From Thermoanaerobaculia bacterium (GTDB lineage: Bacteria; Acidobacteriota; Thermoanaerobaculia; Multivoradales; Multivoraceae), in NCBI GenBank assembly GCA_022826745.1, contig JAJDUI010000006.1, positions 197,015-261,014 of the forward strand: a DNA stretch of 64,000 bases, given 5' to 3'. A model generated the notes under the pieces. That model made no database searches and was not told where the DNA came from. It was given only the letters and a program-made list of their open reading frames with translations. Each line of letters opens with the position of its first letter. Position 1 is the stretch's first letter. This document shows positions 17,023 through 26,459 of this stretch, in pieces. The position numbers and the translations under genes are program-made.

Positions 17023-18830
17023 TGGAGCAGACACCTTACGAGTACGACGTGCTGGTGGTCGGCGCGGGCGGCGCCGGCCTGCGCGCTGCGATCGAAGCCT
17101 CGGCCGCGGGCGCCTCCTGCGGCGTGATCTGCAAGTCCCTGCTCGGCAAGGCGCATACGGTGATGGCCGAGGGCGGAATGGCGGCCGCTATCGGCAACGT
17201 GGACGAGCGCGACGACTGGAAGGTCCACGTCACGGACACGCTGCGCGGCGGCCAGTACCTGAGCAACCCGAAGATGGCCGAGATCCACGCCAAGGAGGCG
17301 CCGGAGCGGGCGCTGGAGCTCGAGGCCTGGGGGGCCCTGTTCGACCGCACGAAGGATGGCCGCATCCTGCAGCGGAACTTCGGGGGCCACCGCTACCCGC
17401 GCCTCGCCCACGTCGGCGACCGCACAGGGCTCGAGATGATCCGGACGCTGCAGGATCACGGCATCCACCGGGGCATCGACTTCCACATGGAGTACACGGT
17501 CTTCCGGCTGCTGCTCGACGACGGCCGGGTCGCCGGCGCTTTGGCCTACGACCGGGAGCGGGGCCGGTTCCGGGTCTACCGGGCGAAGGCTGTCGTGCTC
17601 GCCACCGGCGGCATCGGCCGGGCCTTCAAGATCACCAGCAACAGTTGGGAGTACACCGGCGACGGCCACACGCTGGCCTATGACGCCGGCGCCGACCTGA
17701 TCGACATGGAGTTCGTCCAGTTCCACCCGACCGGGATGGTCTGGCCTCCGAGCGTGCGCGGGATTCTCGTCACGGAAGGCGTGCGCGGCGAGGGCGGGGT
17801 CCTGCTGAACTCGGACGGCGAGCGCTTCATGTTCGACGACATTCCTCCTCTGTACAAGGATCAGACGGCCGACAGTGCCGAGGAGGGCTGGCGCTACGTC
17901 GTCGGCGACCGCGACGCGCGGCGTCCGCCTGAGCTCCTGACCCGGGACCATGTCGCCCGCTGCATCGTGGACCAGATCAAGGCGGGCAAGGGCTCGCCCC
18001 ACGGCGGCGTGTATCTCGACATCGCCTGGATCAAGGAGAAGATCAGCAACTCCGAGGACCACATCAGGAAGAAGCTCCCGTCGATGTACCACCAGTTCAA
18101 GGAACTGGCCGGCCTCGACATCACGAAGGAGAGGATGGAGGTCGGGCCGACGACGCACTACGTGATGGGCGGCGTGCGGGTCGACGCCGAGAGCCAGATG
18201 TCGTCCGTGCCGGGACTGTACGCCGCCGGCGAGTGCGCGGCGGGACTGCACGGCGCGAACCGACTGGGCGGCAACTCGCTGTCCGACCTGCTCGTGTTCG
18301 GCAAGCGGGCCGGCGAGTACGCGGCCGCCTTCGCCCGCGAGCAAGGCGACATCCGGCTCGACGAGGCCGCGGTCGAGGCAGGGATGAAGGAAGCTCTTGA
18401 GCCGCTCGAACGGGAAGGCGGCGAAGGGCCGTACCAGATCCAGCACGAACTCCAGGATCTGATGCAGGAGAAGGTCGGCATCGTCCGCATCGAGTCGGAG
18501 CTGGAGGAGGCGATCGAGGAGATCGGCCGGTTGAGCGACCGGGCGAAGGCCGTCTCGGCGCCCGGCAACCGGGAGTACAACCCGGGCTGGCACACCGCGC
18601 TCGACCTGCACCCCCTGCTCGTCGTGTCCGAGGCGGTCGCCCGGGCCGGCCTGCTGCGGCGCGAGAGTCGCGGCGCCCAGTTCCGGGACGACTATCCGCA
18701 GAAGGACGAGCACTTCGGCAAGGTGATCATCCGGGCCGCCAGGGGCGCGGACGGCGAAATGGTGGTCGAGGAGATGCCGGTGGAGCCGATGAGCGACGAA
18801 CTGACCGGGCTGGTCGAGGAGATGGGCTGA
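17022..18830 (+). CDS. sdhA: Succinate dehydrogenase / fumarate reductase flavoprotein subunit
   Basis: SdhA oxidises succinate to fumarate on a covalently bound FAD. The Rossmann motif LVVGAGGAGLRAAIEAS starts at residue 11. His45 in KAHTVMAEGG is the expected covalent FAD attachment site. Further on are the active-site segments DMEFVQFHPTGM, TEGVRGEGGVLLNSDGERF and, near the C-terminus, YAAGECAAGLHGANRLGGN. The 602-residue length is normal. The ATG overlaps the sdhC stop (TGATG), which indicates translational coupling, and sdhB follows after one base. Fumarate reductase polarity cannot be excluded from sequence alone. Confidence 0.95.
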   Translation: MEQTPYEYDVLVVGAGGAGLRAAIEASAAGASCGVICKSLLGKAHTVMAEGGMAAAIGNVDERDDWKVHVTDTLRGGQYLSNPKMAEIHAKEAPERALELEAWGALFDRTKDGRILQRNFGGHRYPRLAHVGDRTGLEMIRTLQDHGIHRGIDFHMEYTVFRLLLDDGRVAGALAYDRERGRFRVYRAKAVVLATGGIGRAFKITSNSWEYTGDGHTLAYDAGADLIDMEFVQFHPTGMVWPPSVRGILVTEGVRGEGGVLLNSDGERFMFDDIPPLYKDQTADSAEEGWRYVVGDRDARRPPELLTRDHVARCIVDQIKAGKGSPHGGVYLDIAWIKEKISNSEDHIRKKLPSMYHQFKELAGLDITKERMEVGPTTHYVMGGVRVDAESQMSSVPGLYAAGECAAGLHGANRLGGNSLSDLLVFGKRAGEYAAAFAREQGDIRLDEAAVEAGMKEALEPLEREGGEGPYQIQHELQDLMQEKVGIVRIESELEEAIEEIGRLSDRAKAVSAPGNREYNPGWHTALDLHPLLVVSEAVARAGLLRRESRGAQFRDDYPQKDEHFGKVIIRAARGADGEMVVEEMPVEPMSDELTGLVEEMG

Positions 18831-18831
18831 G

Positions 18832-19590
18832 ATGGCCGCGACAGAGTTCAGGATCTGGCGCCAGGACGGCGCCGAAGGCGAGGGCGGCTACCGCGACTAC
18901 ACGACGGACGTCACCGAGGGCATGGTCGTCCTCGACGCGGTCCATCAGATACAGGCCGAGTCGGCTAACGATCTCGCTGTGCGCTGGAACTGCAAGGCCG
19001 GCAAGTGCGGCTCCTGCTCCGCGGAAGTCAACGGCAACCCGCGGCTCATGTGCATGACCCGGATGAGCGACCTGCCGACGGACCGCCCGGTGACGGTCGA
19101 ACCGATGCGCGCGTTCCCGGTGATCCGCGACCTCGTCTGCGACGTGTCCTGGAACTACGAGGTGAAGAAGAAGATCGAGCCCTTCGAACCGCGGCCGCCG
19201 GATGCCGAGGACGGTACCTGGCGCATCGCCCAGGAGGACGTCGAGCGGGTCCAGGAGTTCCGCAAGTGCATCGAGTGCTTCCTGTGCCAGGACGTCTGCC
19301 ACGTGCTGCGGGACCACCATCTGCACGACGAGTTCGTCGGCCCGCGCTTCTTCGTCTACAACGCGGCACTCGAGATGCATCCCCTCGACACGAGGGACCG
19401 CCTCGCGTCGCTCAAGCAGGACGAGGGGATCGGCTACTGCAACATCACGAAGTGCTGCACGAAGGTCTGCCCCGAGCACATCACGATCACCGACAACGCG
19501 ATCATCCCGCTCAAGGAGCGCGTCGTGTCGGAGTTCTACGACCCGCTGAAGAAGCTGTTCCGGGTGTTCTCGGGCGGTTCCCGGGCGTAG
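18832..19590 (+). CDS. sdhB: Succinate dehydrogenase iron-sulfur subunit
   Basis: SdhB carries electrons from SdhA to the membrane anchor. Cys54, Cys59, Cys62 and Cys74 (NCKAGKCGSCSAEV and LMCM) bind the [2Fe-2S] cluster. CIECFLCQDVCH and CCTKVCPEH supply the ligands of the [4Fe-4S] and [3Fe-4S] clusters. The protein has 252 residues and starts one base after sdhA. It completes a three-gene sdhCAB operon with no sdhD, which fits the single-anchor type. A GC-rich hairpin overlaps its stop codon. Confidence 0.94.
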   Translation: MAATEFRIWRQDGAEGEGGYRDYTTDVTEGMVVLDAVHQIQAESANDLAVRWNCKAGKCGSCSAEVNGNPRLMCMTRMSDLPTDRPVTVEPMRAFPVIRDLVCDVSWNYEVKKKIEPFEPRPPDAEDGTWRIAQEDVERVQEFRKCIECFLCQDVCHVLRDHHLHDEFVGPRFFVYNAALEMHPLDTRDRLASLKQDEGIGYCNITKCCTKVCPEHITITDNAIIPLKERVVSEFYDPLKKLFRVFSGGSRA

Positions 19591-19608
19591 CCGCCCGGCC
19601 GCGCGGCC
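19581..19608. terminator. GC-rich hairpins between convergent sdhB and the TPR gene
   Basis: CCGGGCG (19581-19587) and CGCCCGG (19592-19598) form a perfect 7-bp stem around TAGC, which includes the sdhB stop. The adjoining GGCCGCGCGGCC (19597-19608) is a perfect palindrome. The position between two convergent genes suggests a bidirectional terminator. There is no T-run, so it is not a classic intrinsic terminator. Confidence 0.35.
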
Positions 19609-20936
19609 TACAAGCCTTCGAGGGCCGCGCGCGCCACGTCGGCGAACTCGCCCTCCGGATCCAGCTCCAGCGACTTGCTCAGGTGCTCGCGGGCGGCGTC
19701 CGTGTTGCTCGCGTTCACCGCGAGAATCCCGAGTTCGTAGTGGGCCCTCGCCAGGTCCTCCGCGTCCTCGTCGTCCGGCGCCGATTCCAGGTACTTCGTC
19801 AGGTGTACCCTGGCCGGGCCGGAATCCGCGCTGCGGCGGTAGATCACGCCGAGCCGGAAGTGGGCGCGCGGGTGATTGTCGTCCCAGGCGATGAGCGACT
19901 GGTCGTAGAGCTTCGCGTTGCCGAAGGCCTCCTGGTCGAAGAGCTGCTCGGCCTGGAACTGCACCTGCCGGCCGGCGGTGGGGTTGACCTCGAGCCACGC
20001 CTTGCCCGCTTCGATCGAGTCGTCGAGACGGCCGAGCGAGGCGAAGGAGAAGTACTTCATGCGCAGCGCTTCCTGGTTGCCCGGGTCGAGCTCCAGGGTG
20101 CGGTCGAGCTCCACCAGCGCTTCCTCGAACTGTCCGTCGTTGAAGTAGATCGTGCCGATGTTCCGGTAGGCCTGGTGGAGCCTCGGATTGAGCGATGCCG
20201 CTTCGCGGAAGAGCTCGATGGCGCCTTCGTCGTCGCCGGCGCGGACCGCCTGAACGCCCTGCGAGAAGATGCCGGGGGCGAGGTCTGCGCCCATGCCGGC
20301 CTCGATCGCCAGTTGCTTCGCCTCCTCGGCGCGAGGATCGCCGCCGGCAGCGAAGATGTCGAAGAACATGGTGGCGAAGTCGGGCGGTATCGGCTCCATC
20401 TCGACATATCTGCTCGCGGGTTCGAGCGCGTCGTCGAGTCTCCCCAGGTTGTGCAGGATGGCCGCGATCGTCCGATGCGCCGCGGCGATCGTCGGGTCGA
20501 TCTCTACCGCCTGCTCGAACAGGGGCAGGGCCCCGGCCGCGTCGCCCGCCTGGATCTTCCCGATGCCCTCGTTGAACGCGTCGACCGCCTGCTGCTTGCG
20601 GGCCGTCTCCTCGTCCCAGAGCTGGACGGTCAGTGTCCTGTCCCGGCCCTCGGCGAGTTGTACTTCAAGCTCCCGCTCCGGGTGCCCGTCCATCTGCAGC
20701 AGCAGCCTGTAGGGCTCCTCCAGCACCGTCAGGCGAAGCCGCAGACGGCCGTTCTTGCGCGTGGCGTCCTGCACGACGATCTCGCCCTGGGGCGAGAACA
20801 CGGTGACGTTGACCGGTCCGATTTCGGCGCCGTTCATGTCGTGCACCTGAAGGTCCAGTTGGCTGCGTTGGGCCGACGCCGCGGAGGCGACCAGGAGCAT
20901 GGCCAGGGGAAGAACAGTACGGCTGAGTTTCTGCAT
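19608..20936 (-). CDS. Secreted/periplasmic tetratricopeptide-repeat protein
   Basis: A signal peptide (MQKLSRTVLPLAMLLVASAASAQ) begins at ATG 20936. In-frame sequence upstream of it looks non-coding, so this start was preferred. Residues ~25-115 form a beta-rich, carboxypeptidase-regulatory-like region (VTVFSPQGEIVVQDATRKNG). From about residue 130 to the end run multiple TPR units (AFNEGIGKIQAGDAAGALPL, YRNIGTIYFNDGQFEEALVE, HFRLGVIYRRSADSGPARVH). It probably acts as a periplasmic scaffold for protein-protein contacts. It is divergent from the nitroreductase gene, with a palindrome in between. The specific partner is unknown. Confidence 0.82.
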   Translation of the reverse strand: MQKLSRTVLPLAMLLVASAASAQRSQLDLQVHDMNGAEIGPVNVTVFSPQGEIVVQDATRKNGRLRLRLTVLEEPYRLLLQMDGHPERELEVQLAEGRDRTLTVQLWDEETARKQQAVDAFNEGIGKIQAGDAAGALPLFEQAVEIDPTIAAAHRTIAAILHNLGRLDDALEPASRYVEMEPIPPDFATMFFDIFAAGGDPRAEEAKQLAIEAGMGADLAPGIFSQGVQAVRAGDDEGAIELFREAASLNPRLHQAYRNIGTIYFNDGQFEEALVELDRTLELDPGNQEALRMKYFSFASLGRLDDSIEAGKAWLEVNPTAGRQVQFQAEQLFDQEAFGNAKLYDQSLIAWDDNHPRAHFRLGVIYRRSADSGPARVHLTKYLESAPDDEDAEDLARAHYELGILAVNASNTDAAREHLSKSLELDPEGEFADVARAALEGL

Positions 20937-21000
20937 CGTCGGGTTCCTCTGGATCGGCGCCGCACGTGGGCGGGGCGCGTCGCAACGGGAAGGAGTGGGA

Positions 21001-21014
21001 GGATCGGCCGATCC
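21001..21014. promoter_or_regulatory. 14-base perfect palindrome between divergent genes
   Basis: GGATCGGCCGATCC is self-complementary and sits 44 bases before the nitroreductase start and 65 bases before the divergent TPR gene start. A TTGACG hexamer follows at 21021-21026, but no matching -10 box is visible. It may be an operator for either gene, or chance in GC-rich DNA. Confidence 0.3.
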
Positions 21015-21057
21015 TATCCCTTGACGCGGGCTTCGCGGGTGGGGGATCGTACGCTCC

Positions 21058-21738
21058 ATGAATGCCGACGACTTCTTCGAACTGCTCTCCACCGCGCGCT
21101 CCGTGCGGCGCTACAGCCCCGAGCCGATCCCGGACGCGGACCTGGCGAAGATCCTCTACGCGGCGAGCCGGGCACCCTCCGGTACGAACCGCCAGCCCTT
21201 CCGCTTCATCGTGCTGCGGGACGGACCTCGCGCTCGGCGGGCCAGGCGTCTGCTGGGCGAGTCCTTCCGCCGGGGCTGGGCGCGCAAGACGGAGGAGGAG
21301 GGCTGGAACCGGGGGTCGGCCGCCGATCCGGACTCGCCGAAATCGCGGGTCAACCGCGCCATCCAGCACTACGTCGACCATTTCGAGCGGATCCCTGCCG
21401 TCATCATCGCCTGCTACGTCCGCTACCGGGAGCTGACCCACTCAGAGGGCGCTTCTGTCTTCCCGGCGTGCCAGAACCTGTTCCTCATGGCGAGGGCGCT
21501 GGGCTACGGCGCCTGCTACAGCGGCTGGCACCACGCGGTGGCCGGCGAACTGCGGGAGATCCTGGAGATTCCTGAGGACGTGGAGTTGTCGCTCACGATC
21601 ACGATCGGCAAGCCCCTGGGACGCCACGGTCCGCTCCGGCGCCGGCCGATCCGGGACACCGTGTTCGACGACGGCTGGGAGCAGGGGGCGGAGTGGATCA
21701 GCGATCCACCAGGCGCGCGCCTCTCGAAGCGTCGTTGA
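21058..21738 (+). CDS. Nitroreductase family protein (FMN-dependent)
   Basis: This flavin-dependent oxidoreductase family uses NAD(P)H to reduce nitro compounds, quinones or enones. The N-terminus STARSVRRYSPEPIPD and the APSGTNRQPFRFIVL segment form the FMN phosphate-binding region. ACQNLFLMARALGYGACYSG and ITIGKPLGRHGP are conserved family segments. At 226 residues it is typical. The ATG at 21058 lies close to the conserved core, so the start is secure. The substrate is not predictable. The PQQ dehydrogenase converges on it, 3 bases away. Confidence 0.9.
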   Translation: MNADDFFELLSTARSVRRYSPEPIPDADLAKILYAASRAPSGTNRQPFRFIVLRDGPRARRARRLLGESFRRGWARKTEEEGWNRGSAADPDSPKSRVNRAIQHYVDHFERIPAVIIACYVRYRELTHSEGASVFPACQNLFLMARALGYGACYSGWHHAVAGELREILEIPEDVELSLTITIGKPLGRHGPLRRRPIRDTVFDDGWEQGAEWISDPPGARLSKRR

Positions 21739-21741
21739 CTC

Positions 21742-23700
21742 TTACCCGGCCGGCAGCGCGTAGGCGACCAGGGAGTGTTCCTGGCCACGGTCGCCGACGG
21801 GCACGACGATGAATTGGCGACCGCCGACGACGTAGGTCATCGGGCCGCCTCCCGGGGTGTCGGGCAGCTCGGTGCGCCAGACCTCCTCGCCGGTCGCCTT
21901 GTCGAAGGCGTAGAGGAAACCGGTCGACGGCCCGCGGCGGCCCAGACCGGCGTTCTCCTCCTGATACGTGCCGCGCACCCGCTCGCTGGTGACGACGAAG
22001 ACGAGCGTGGCGGTCGCCATCGGCCAGCCCGGCGTGAGGCCGGCGAGCGGCCAGGCGCCGAGCGGTCCCAGATCGAGGTCCGCGATCGCCGGATGATCGC
22101 GGGGACCGTCGCCGACAGGCGCCTGCCAGACGATCTCGCCCCGGTTCAGGTCGATCGCGGTGAGCCGGCTCCAGGGAGGCTTGACGAGCGGCAGACCTTC
22201 CGGGCCGGCGGGAAACGTGAACGCCGGCAGGTAGTCGCGGTCGGAGGGCTGGCGCGCCGTCGGTGGGATGAGCGCCATCGTGCCCAGGCGCGTCTGCGAC
22301 GGGACGAACAGGACGCCGCTGTGCGGATCGACGGCGGCGCCGCCCCAGTTCGCGCCGCCCGCCTGACCGGGCAACTGAGCCATTACCCTCCGGCCCTCGC
22401 CGGCCAGGGTGGGCGGTGTGAACATCGGGCCGCCGAGGAGCGTCTTCCGGTAGATCTCGAGCGCCTTCGCGTTGAGCTCCGGCGTGAAGTCGATCAGATC
22501 GCTCTCGCGGACGCCCTGGCGGTCGAAGGGCGGCGGCTTCGTGGGGAAGGGCTGCATGCTCGCGGTCCACTCGCCGGGGACCAGGCTCTCGGGGACCTTG
22601 CGCTCCTCGATCGGCCACACCGGCTCGCCGGTCTTCCGGTCGAAGACGTAGGTGAAGGCCTGCTTGCTCACCTGAGCCACCGCCTCGATCAACTCTCCGT
22701 CGACCTCGATGTCGAGCAGGATCGGCGCGCACGGAAAGTCGTAGTCCCACAGGCCGTGCCGCACCGCCTGGAAGTGCCACTTCTTCTCGCCGGTCGCCGT
22801 GTCGATGGCGACCAGGCTCTCGGCGTAGAGGTTGTCGCCGTGGCGGTGACCGCCGTAGTAGTCGCTGGTCGGCGTGCCGGTGCCGAAGTAGACCCAGCCG
22901 GTCTCTTCGTCGCAACTCATCCAGGACCACACGTTCGTGTTGCCCGAGTACCGCCAGGATTCGCCGTGCCAGGTCTCGGCGCCGGGTTCGTCGCCCTGGG
23001 GCACGGTGTGGAAGGTCCACTTCTTCCGGCCGGTGCGGATGTCGTAGCCGCGGATGTGGCCGGCCGGCATCTCCTGGGTCAGGGAAAAGTCCATGATCGT
23101 CATGCCCATGAGGACGGTGTCGCCGCAGACGATGCCGGGCGAGTTGGCGCCGGTCTCGCGCATCTGGTCCGGCCGGCCGATGTCGCCGCGCATGTCGACC
23201 ATCCCGGCTTCGCCGAACTCGAGATCGGGCTTGCCTGTCTTCGCGTCGAGGGACACGAGCTGGTGGGTGCCCGTGACCAGGACGATCCGCTCCATGCCGC
23301 GGTGTTCCCAGTACTCGATGCCGCGCTGGGTGAAGCCGCCGTGGGTCGGGATGCCGCGTTCGTAGGCCTTCGGATCGTAGGTCCAGAGCTCTTCGCCGGT
23401 CGCAGGATCGACGGCGCTCACCAGGTTCATGGCCGACACGGCGTACAGCGTGTCGTTCACCATCAGCGGCGTGCCCTTGAGGTCGCCGGCCAGGGTCTGG
23501 GCCTCGACCCGGCTGTCGGCCGTGACCCAGCGCCAGGCGACCTCGAGTGCCGCCACGTTCGAGGCGTCGACCTGAGCCGCCGGCGAGTACTTCGTGCTGG
23601 CGCGGTCGGCGGCGTAGTGGCGCCACTCGATCGTCTCCTGCGCCGCCAGCGCCGCGGTGGAGAAGGTGAGGGCGGCAACGAGAAACGAACGAGCGAGCAC
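21742..23700 (-). CDS. PQQ-dependent dehydrogenase (quinoprotein), periplasmic
   Basis: This is an eight-bladed beta-propeller quinoprotein oxidising alcohols or sugars with pyrroloquinoline quinone. Repeated W-motif blades are visible (AVDPATGEELWTYDP, DIRTGRKKWTFHT, AIDTATGEKKWHFQ, FDRKTGEPVWPIE, DLNRGEIVWQAPVG, AFDKATGEEVWRTEL). The N-terminus from GTG 23700 is a signal peptide (VLARSFLVAALTFSTAALAAQ). Coding potential further upstream belongs to the neighbouring enoyl-CoA hydratase gene. I see no CxxCH, so it lacks a fused cytochrome domain and must hand electrons to another carrier. It starts 5 bases after the hydratase stop, so they are probably co-transcribed. Confidence 0.9.
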   Translation of the reverse strand: MLARSFLVAALTFSTAALAAQETIEWRHYAADRASTKYSPAAQVDASNVAALEVAWRWVTADSRVEAQTLAGDLKGTPLMVNDTLYAVSAMNLVSAVDPATGEELWTYDPKAYERGIPTHGGFTQRGIEYWEHRGMERIVLVTGTHQLVSLDAKTGKPDLEFGEAGMVDMRGDIGRPDQMRETGANSPGIVCGDTVLMGMTIMDFSLTQEMPAGHIRGYDIRTGRKKWTFHTVPQGDEPGAETWHGESWRYSGNTNVWSWMSCDEETGWVYFGTGTPTSDYYGGHRHGDNLYAESLVAIDTATGEKKWHFQAVRHGLWDYDFPCAPILLDIEVDGELIEAVAQVSKQAFTYVFDRKTGEPVWPIEERKVPESLVPGEWTASMQPFPTKPPPFDRQGVRESDLIDFTPELNAKALEIYRKTLLGGPMFTPPTLAGEGRRVMAQLPGQAGGANWGGAAVDPHSGVLFVPSQTRLGTMALIPPTARQPSDRDYLPAFTFPAGPEGLPLVKPPWSRLTAIDLNRGEIVWQAPVGDGPRDHPAIADLDLGPLGAWPLAGLTPGWPMATATLVFVVTSERVRGTYQEENAGLGRRGPSTGFLYAFDKATGEEVWRTELPDTPGGGPMTYVVGGRQFIVVPVGDRGQEHSLVAYALPAG

Positions 23701-23705
23701 CGGGA

Positions 23706-24503
23706 TCAGCGTCCCTTGAACTCGGCGGGCCGCTTCTCGAGGAAGGCCATCACGCCTTCCCGGGAGTCCTCGGTGGCGCCGGCCTCCGCCTGCAGCCTGG
23801 CCTCCAGGTCGAGCTGCTGCTCGTAGACGTTCTGCCAGGTCGCCCAGTACGCCTTGCGGATCAGGGCCAGGGAGCGCGGACCGTTGGCCAGGCGGTGGGC
23901 CAGTTCCGTGGCGCCCTCCATCAGGGAGTCCTGGTCGTCGTACAGCCGGTTGACCAGGCCCCATTCGAACGCCTTGTCGGCCGGCAGACGTTCGGCCAGC
24001 ATCGAGAGTTCGACCGCGCGGCCCCAGCCGATCAGGCGGGGCAGCATGAACGTGGCGCCGCCGTCGGGGACCAGGCCGATGCGCGCGAAGGCCTGGAGGA
24101 AGAACGCCTGTTTCGACGCGCAGACCATGTCGCCGATCAGGGCGAAGCTCATGCCGACGCCGGCCGCGGCGCCATGGACCGCGGTAACGATGGGCATGTC
24201 CAGGTCACGGAGGGAAAGCAGCAGGGGGTGGTAGTTGTTGCGCAGGTTCTCGCGGGCGGTCGGGTTCACCGCCCCCTCTTCCTGGTCGCCCCTGCCCGAG
24301 AGGTTGGCGCCGGAACAGAAGGCGCGGCCCGCGCCGGTGAGGAGAAGGGCGCGCACTCCGCTCTCCGGGTCGCGGATGCGCAGCACGGCGTCGCCGAGTT
24401 CGCCGATCATCCGGGCGTCCGTGGCGTTCAGGACTTCCGGGTGGTTGAGGGTGATCGTGGCGAGATTGCCGTCCCGTTCAAGCAGGATCCGTTCGTAGTT
24501 CAT
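23706..24503 (-). CDS. Enoyl-CoA hydratase/isomerase family protein
   Basis: This is a crotonase-fold enzyme of fatty-acid or aromatic CoA-ester catabolism. Oxyanion-hole segments are AFCSGANLSG and VHGAAAGVGMSFALIGD. RIGLVPDGGATFMLPRLIG follows the PaaG-like pattern with Asp where hydratases usually have a catalytic Glu, so isomerase or ring-opening activity is as likely as hydration. The 265-residue length is standard. It precedes the PQQ dehydrogenase by 5 bases in the same direction. Specificity is unknown. Confidence 0.9.
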   Translation of the reverse strand: MNYERILLERDGNLATITLNHPEVLNATDARMIGELGDAVLRIRDPESGVRALLLTGAGRAFCSGANLSGRGDQEEGAVNPTARENLRNNYHPLLLSLRDLDMPIVTAVHGAAAGVGMSFALIGDMVCASKQAFFLQAFARIGLVPDGGATFMLPRLIGWGRAVELSMLAERLPADKAFEWGLVNRLYDDQDSLMEGATELAHRLANGPRSLALIRKAYWATWQNVYEQQLDLEARLQAEAGATEDSREGVMAFLEKRPAEFKGR

Positions 24504-24528
24504 TCGCCTTCTCGTTACTCCGTGTACT

Positions 24529-24948
24529 TCACTCCGGGTACATCTCGCGCATCGTGTCGAGAGAACCGCGAATGAGCTCTTCCAGGACGTCCATGTCGAC
24601 GTCGGCGAGCTTGTTGACGTAGAGGCAGGACTTGCCCGTGCGGTGCTTGCCGAGCCGCGACAGCAGTTCGTCGTAGCTGGAGAACCCGGGCATGACGTAG
24701 ATCGTCAGACTCTGCTTGCGGGGCGAGAAGCCAATGCGCGGCCAGTCACCCTCGCGGCCGCTCGCATACCGGTAGTGGTAGCTGCCGAAGCCGACGATCG
24801 AGGAGCCCCACATCTTCGGTTCGTCGCCGGTTATCCGCTTCATCATCTCGAGGACGACGAAGCTGTCCTCCCGGCGCCGCTCGTTCTCGACGGCGGCCAG
24901 GAATCCCTCGACGCTCGCGTCGTTCTTCTTCGTCTTCGGCTCTGCCAT
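24529..24948 (-). CDS. DUF1801 domain protein
   Basis: This is a small 139-residue protein. WGSSIVGFGSYHYRYASGREGDW, seen here as the segments WGSSIVGFGSYHY and RYASGREGDW, is the DUF1801 signature. It continues with IGFSPRKQSLTIYVMPGF and LGKHRTGKSCLYVNKLADVD. The family is structurally defined but has no assigned biochemical function. It lies 25 bases upstream of the enoyl-CoA hydratase gene on the same strand and may be the first gene of that transcript. The ATG start at 24948 is clear. Confidence 0.85.
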   Translation of the reverse strand: MAEPKTKKNDASVEGFLAAVENERRREDSFVVLEMMKRITGDEPKMWGSSIVGFGSYHYRYASGREGDWPRIGFSPRKQSLTIYVMPGFSSYDELLSRLGKHRTGKSCLYVNKLADVDMDVLEELIRGSLDTMREMYPE

Positions 24949-25040
24949 CTCGTTCAGCCCGGCGGCGCGGACGGAAGCGGCAACCGTAGCAGACGGTTGG
25001 ACGGTTCCGGCGGCCTCTCTTGGCTTATGCTCGACGGGCG

Positions 25041-26411
25041 GTGAGTGCGAACGGCCACTTCTGCGTGATGGGGATCGGCGACATGGGTTTCCACATCGCC
25101 GAGGCGTTCGGTCGGGAAGGGCGGAGCCTCACGCTGATCGACGTCGATCCGGCGATGAGCGAGCGGATCGAGGAGGAACTCGACGCGGCGTTCGTGGTCG
25201 GCAACGGCGCCCACCAGGCCGTACTGGAGCGGGCCAACGTCGATCAGGCGGAACTCTTCATCGCCGCGTCCTCTTCGGAGGAGGCGAACCTGGTGGCGTC
25301 GGTCATCGCCCGCAACCTTGGCGCCAAGCGCTGCGTCGTGCGGATCGACACGTCCGAGGACCTGACCGTCTATCGCCGCTCCTACGAGCGGTTGTTCGGT
25401 GCCGACCTCCTCCTCTCGCCGCAGAGCCTGGCGACGAACGCGATCCTCAACATCGTGCTCGGCCACCACACGCACGAGGTCGACTACCTGGCCCGGGGCC
25501 GGTTCGAGCTGCGCACGATCCAGGTCCAGATCGGGAGCACGGTTGCCCGTCTCCCGCTCAGCGAACTGCCGCTGCCCGAGGACGCGCGCATCGTCGGCTA
25601 CTTCGACGGAGAGCACGAGCTGTCGATCCCGGGGCCGGACCTGCGGGCGTCGCCGGGCGATCTGGCCATGGTCCTGTGCCGCACCCAGTCGACCCACGAA
25701 GTCGAAGAGCTCTTCGCCTCGCGGATCGAGCATCCCCACACCGTGGCGATCGCGGGCGGTAGCCCGGCCGCCGTTGCCGTGGTCAAGGCGCTGCGGAACG
25801 AGGTGAAGCGCCTGCGCTGGATCGAGCGCGATCGGCGCCGGGCCGAGTTCTTCGCGCAGTCCTTCCCCGATGTCGAAGTGCTGCACGGCGATCCGATCGA
25901 TGCCGCGACGATGGAGAGCGAGGGCCTCGGTCGGGCCGAGGTGCTGATCGCCGCCACCAGCCACGACGACAGCAACGTCGTCGCCGGTCTCATCGCGCAG
26001 GAGCTGGGAGTGCGCCGGGTGGTGGCGCTGATTCACCACACGACCAGCCGGCTCTGGAAGCGGGTCGGCGAGGTGGAGCTCGTTTCGCCCCACTCGCTGG
26101 CGATCGACCACGTTCGCAACTTCGTCGCCAATGGCTACAAGGCGAATCTCGTCACCCTCGCGGACGGCGCCGTGCAGGTCGTCCAGCGGGTGATCCACGA
26201 AGCAAGTCCGGCTGCCGGCGCCACGCTGGCCGATCTGCAGGCCCCGCGCGGCCTGATCGTGGGCGCGGTCGTGCGCGGCGACCGCGTGTTCATGCCCGAG
26301 CGCAGCAACATGCTCCGCCCCGACGACCAGGTCATCCTCTTCGTCCACCGCTCCCAGACCCAGATGGCCCGTCTTCTGTTTCCGGGCAGCGAGAGCGAGG
26401 TCGCGAGCTAG
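25041..26411 (+). CDS. TrkA-like potassium-uptake regulatory protein (two RCK domains)
   Basis: TrkA is the cytoplasmic NAD-binding gating subunit of Trk/Ktr potassium transporters. Two Rossmann RCK-N domains are visible, at residues ~5-130 (CVMGIGDMGFHIAEAFG, LTLIDVDP, VVGNGAHQAVLERANVDQAE) and ~235-350 (TVAIAGGSPAAVAVVKAL, VLHGDPIDAATMESEG). Each is followed by an RCK-C segment. The 456-residue length equals typical TrkA. GTG 25041 was chosen; TTG 25020 would add seven residues. The Gly motif of the second half is degraded relative to the first. No trkH channel gene is adjacent. Confidence 0.87.
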   Translation: MSANGHFCVMGIGDMGFHIAEAFGREGRSLTLIDVDPAMSERIEEELDAAFVVGNGAHQAVLERANVDQAELFIAASSSEEANLVASVIARNLGAKRCVVRIDTSEDLTVYRRSYERLFGADLLLSPQSLATNAILNIVLGHHTHEVDYLARGRFELRTIQVQIGSTVARLPLSELPLPEDARIVGYFDGEHELSIPGPDLRASPGDLAMVLCRTQSTHEVEELFASRIEHPHTVAIAGGSPAAVAVVKALRNEVKRLRWIERDRRRAEFFAQSFPDVEVLHGDPIDAATMESEGLGRAEVLIAATSHDDSNVVAGLIAQELGVRRVVALIHHTTSRLWKRVGEVELVSPHSLAIDHVRNFVANGYKANLVTLADGAVQVVQRVIHEASPAAGATLADLQAPRGLIVGAVVRGDRVFMPERSNMLRPDDQVILFVHRSQTQMARLLFPGSESEVAS

Positions 26412-26459
26412 TTCCCGGGCGCTAAGCTAAGGGAAAGAACGACAGAGGGAGACATCGCC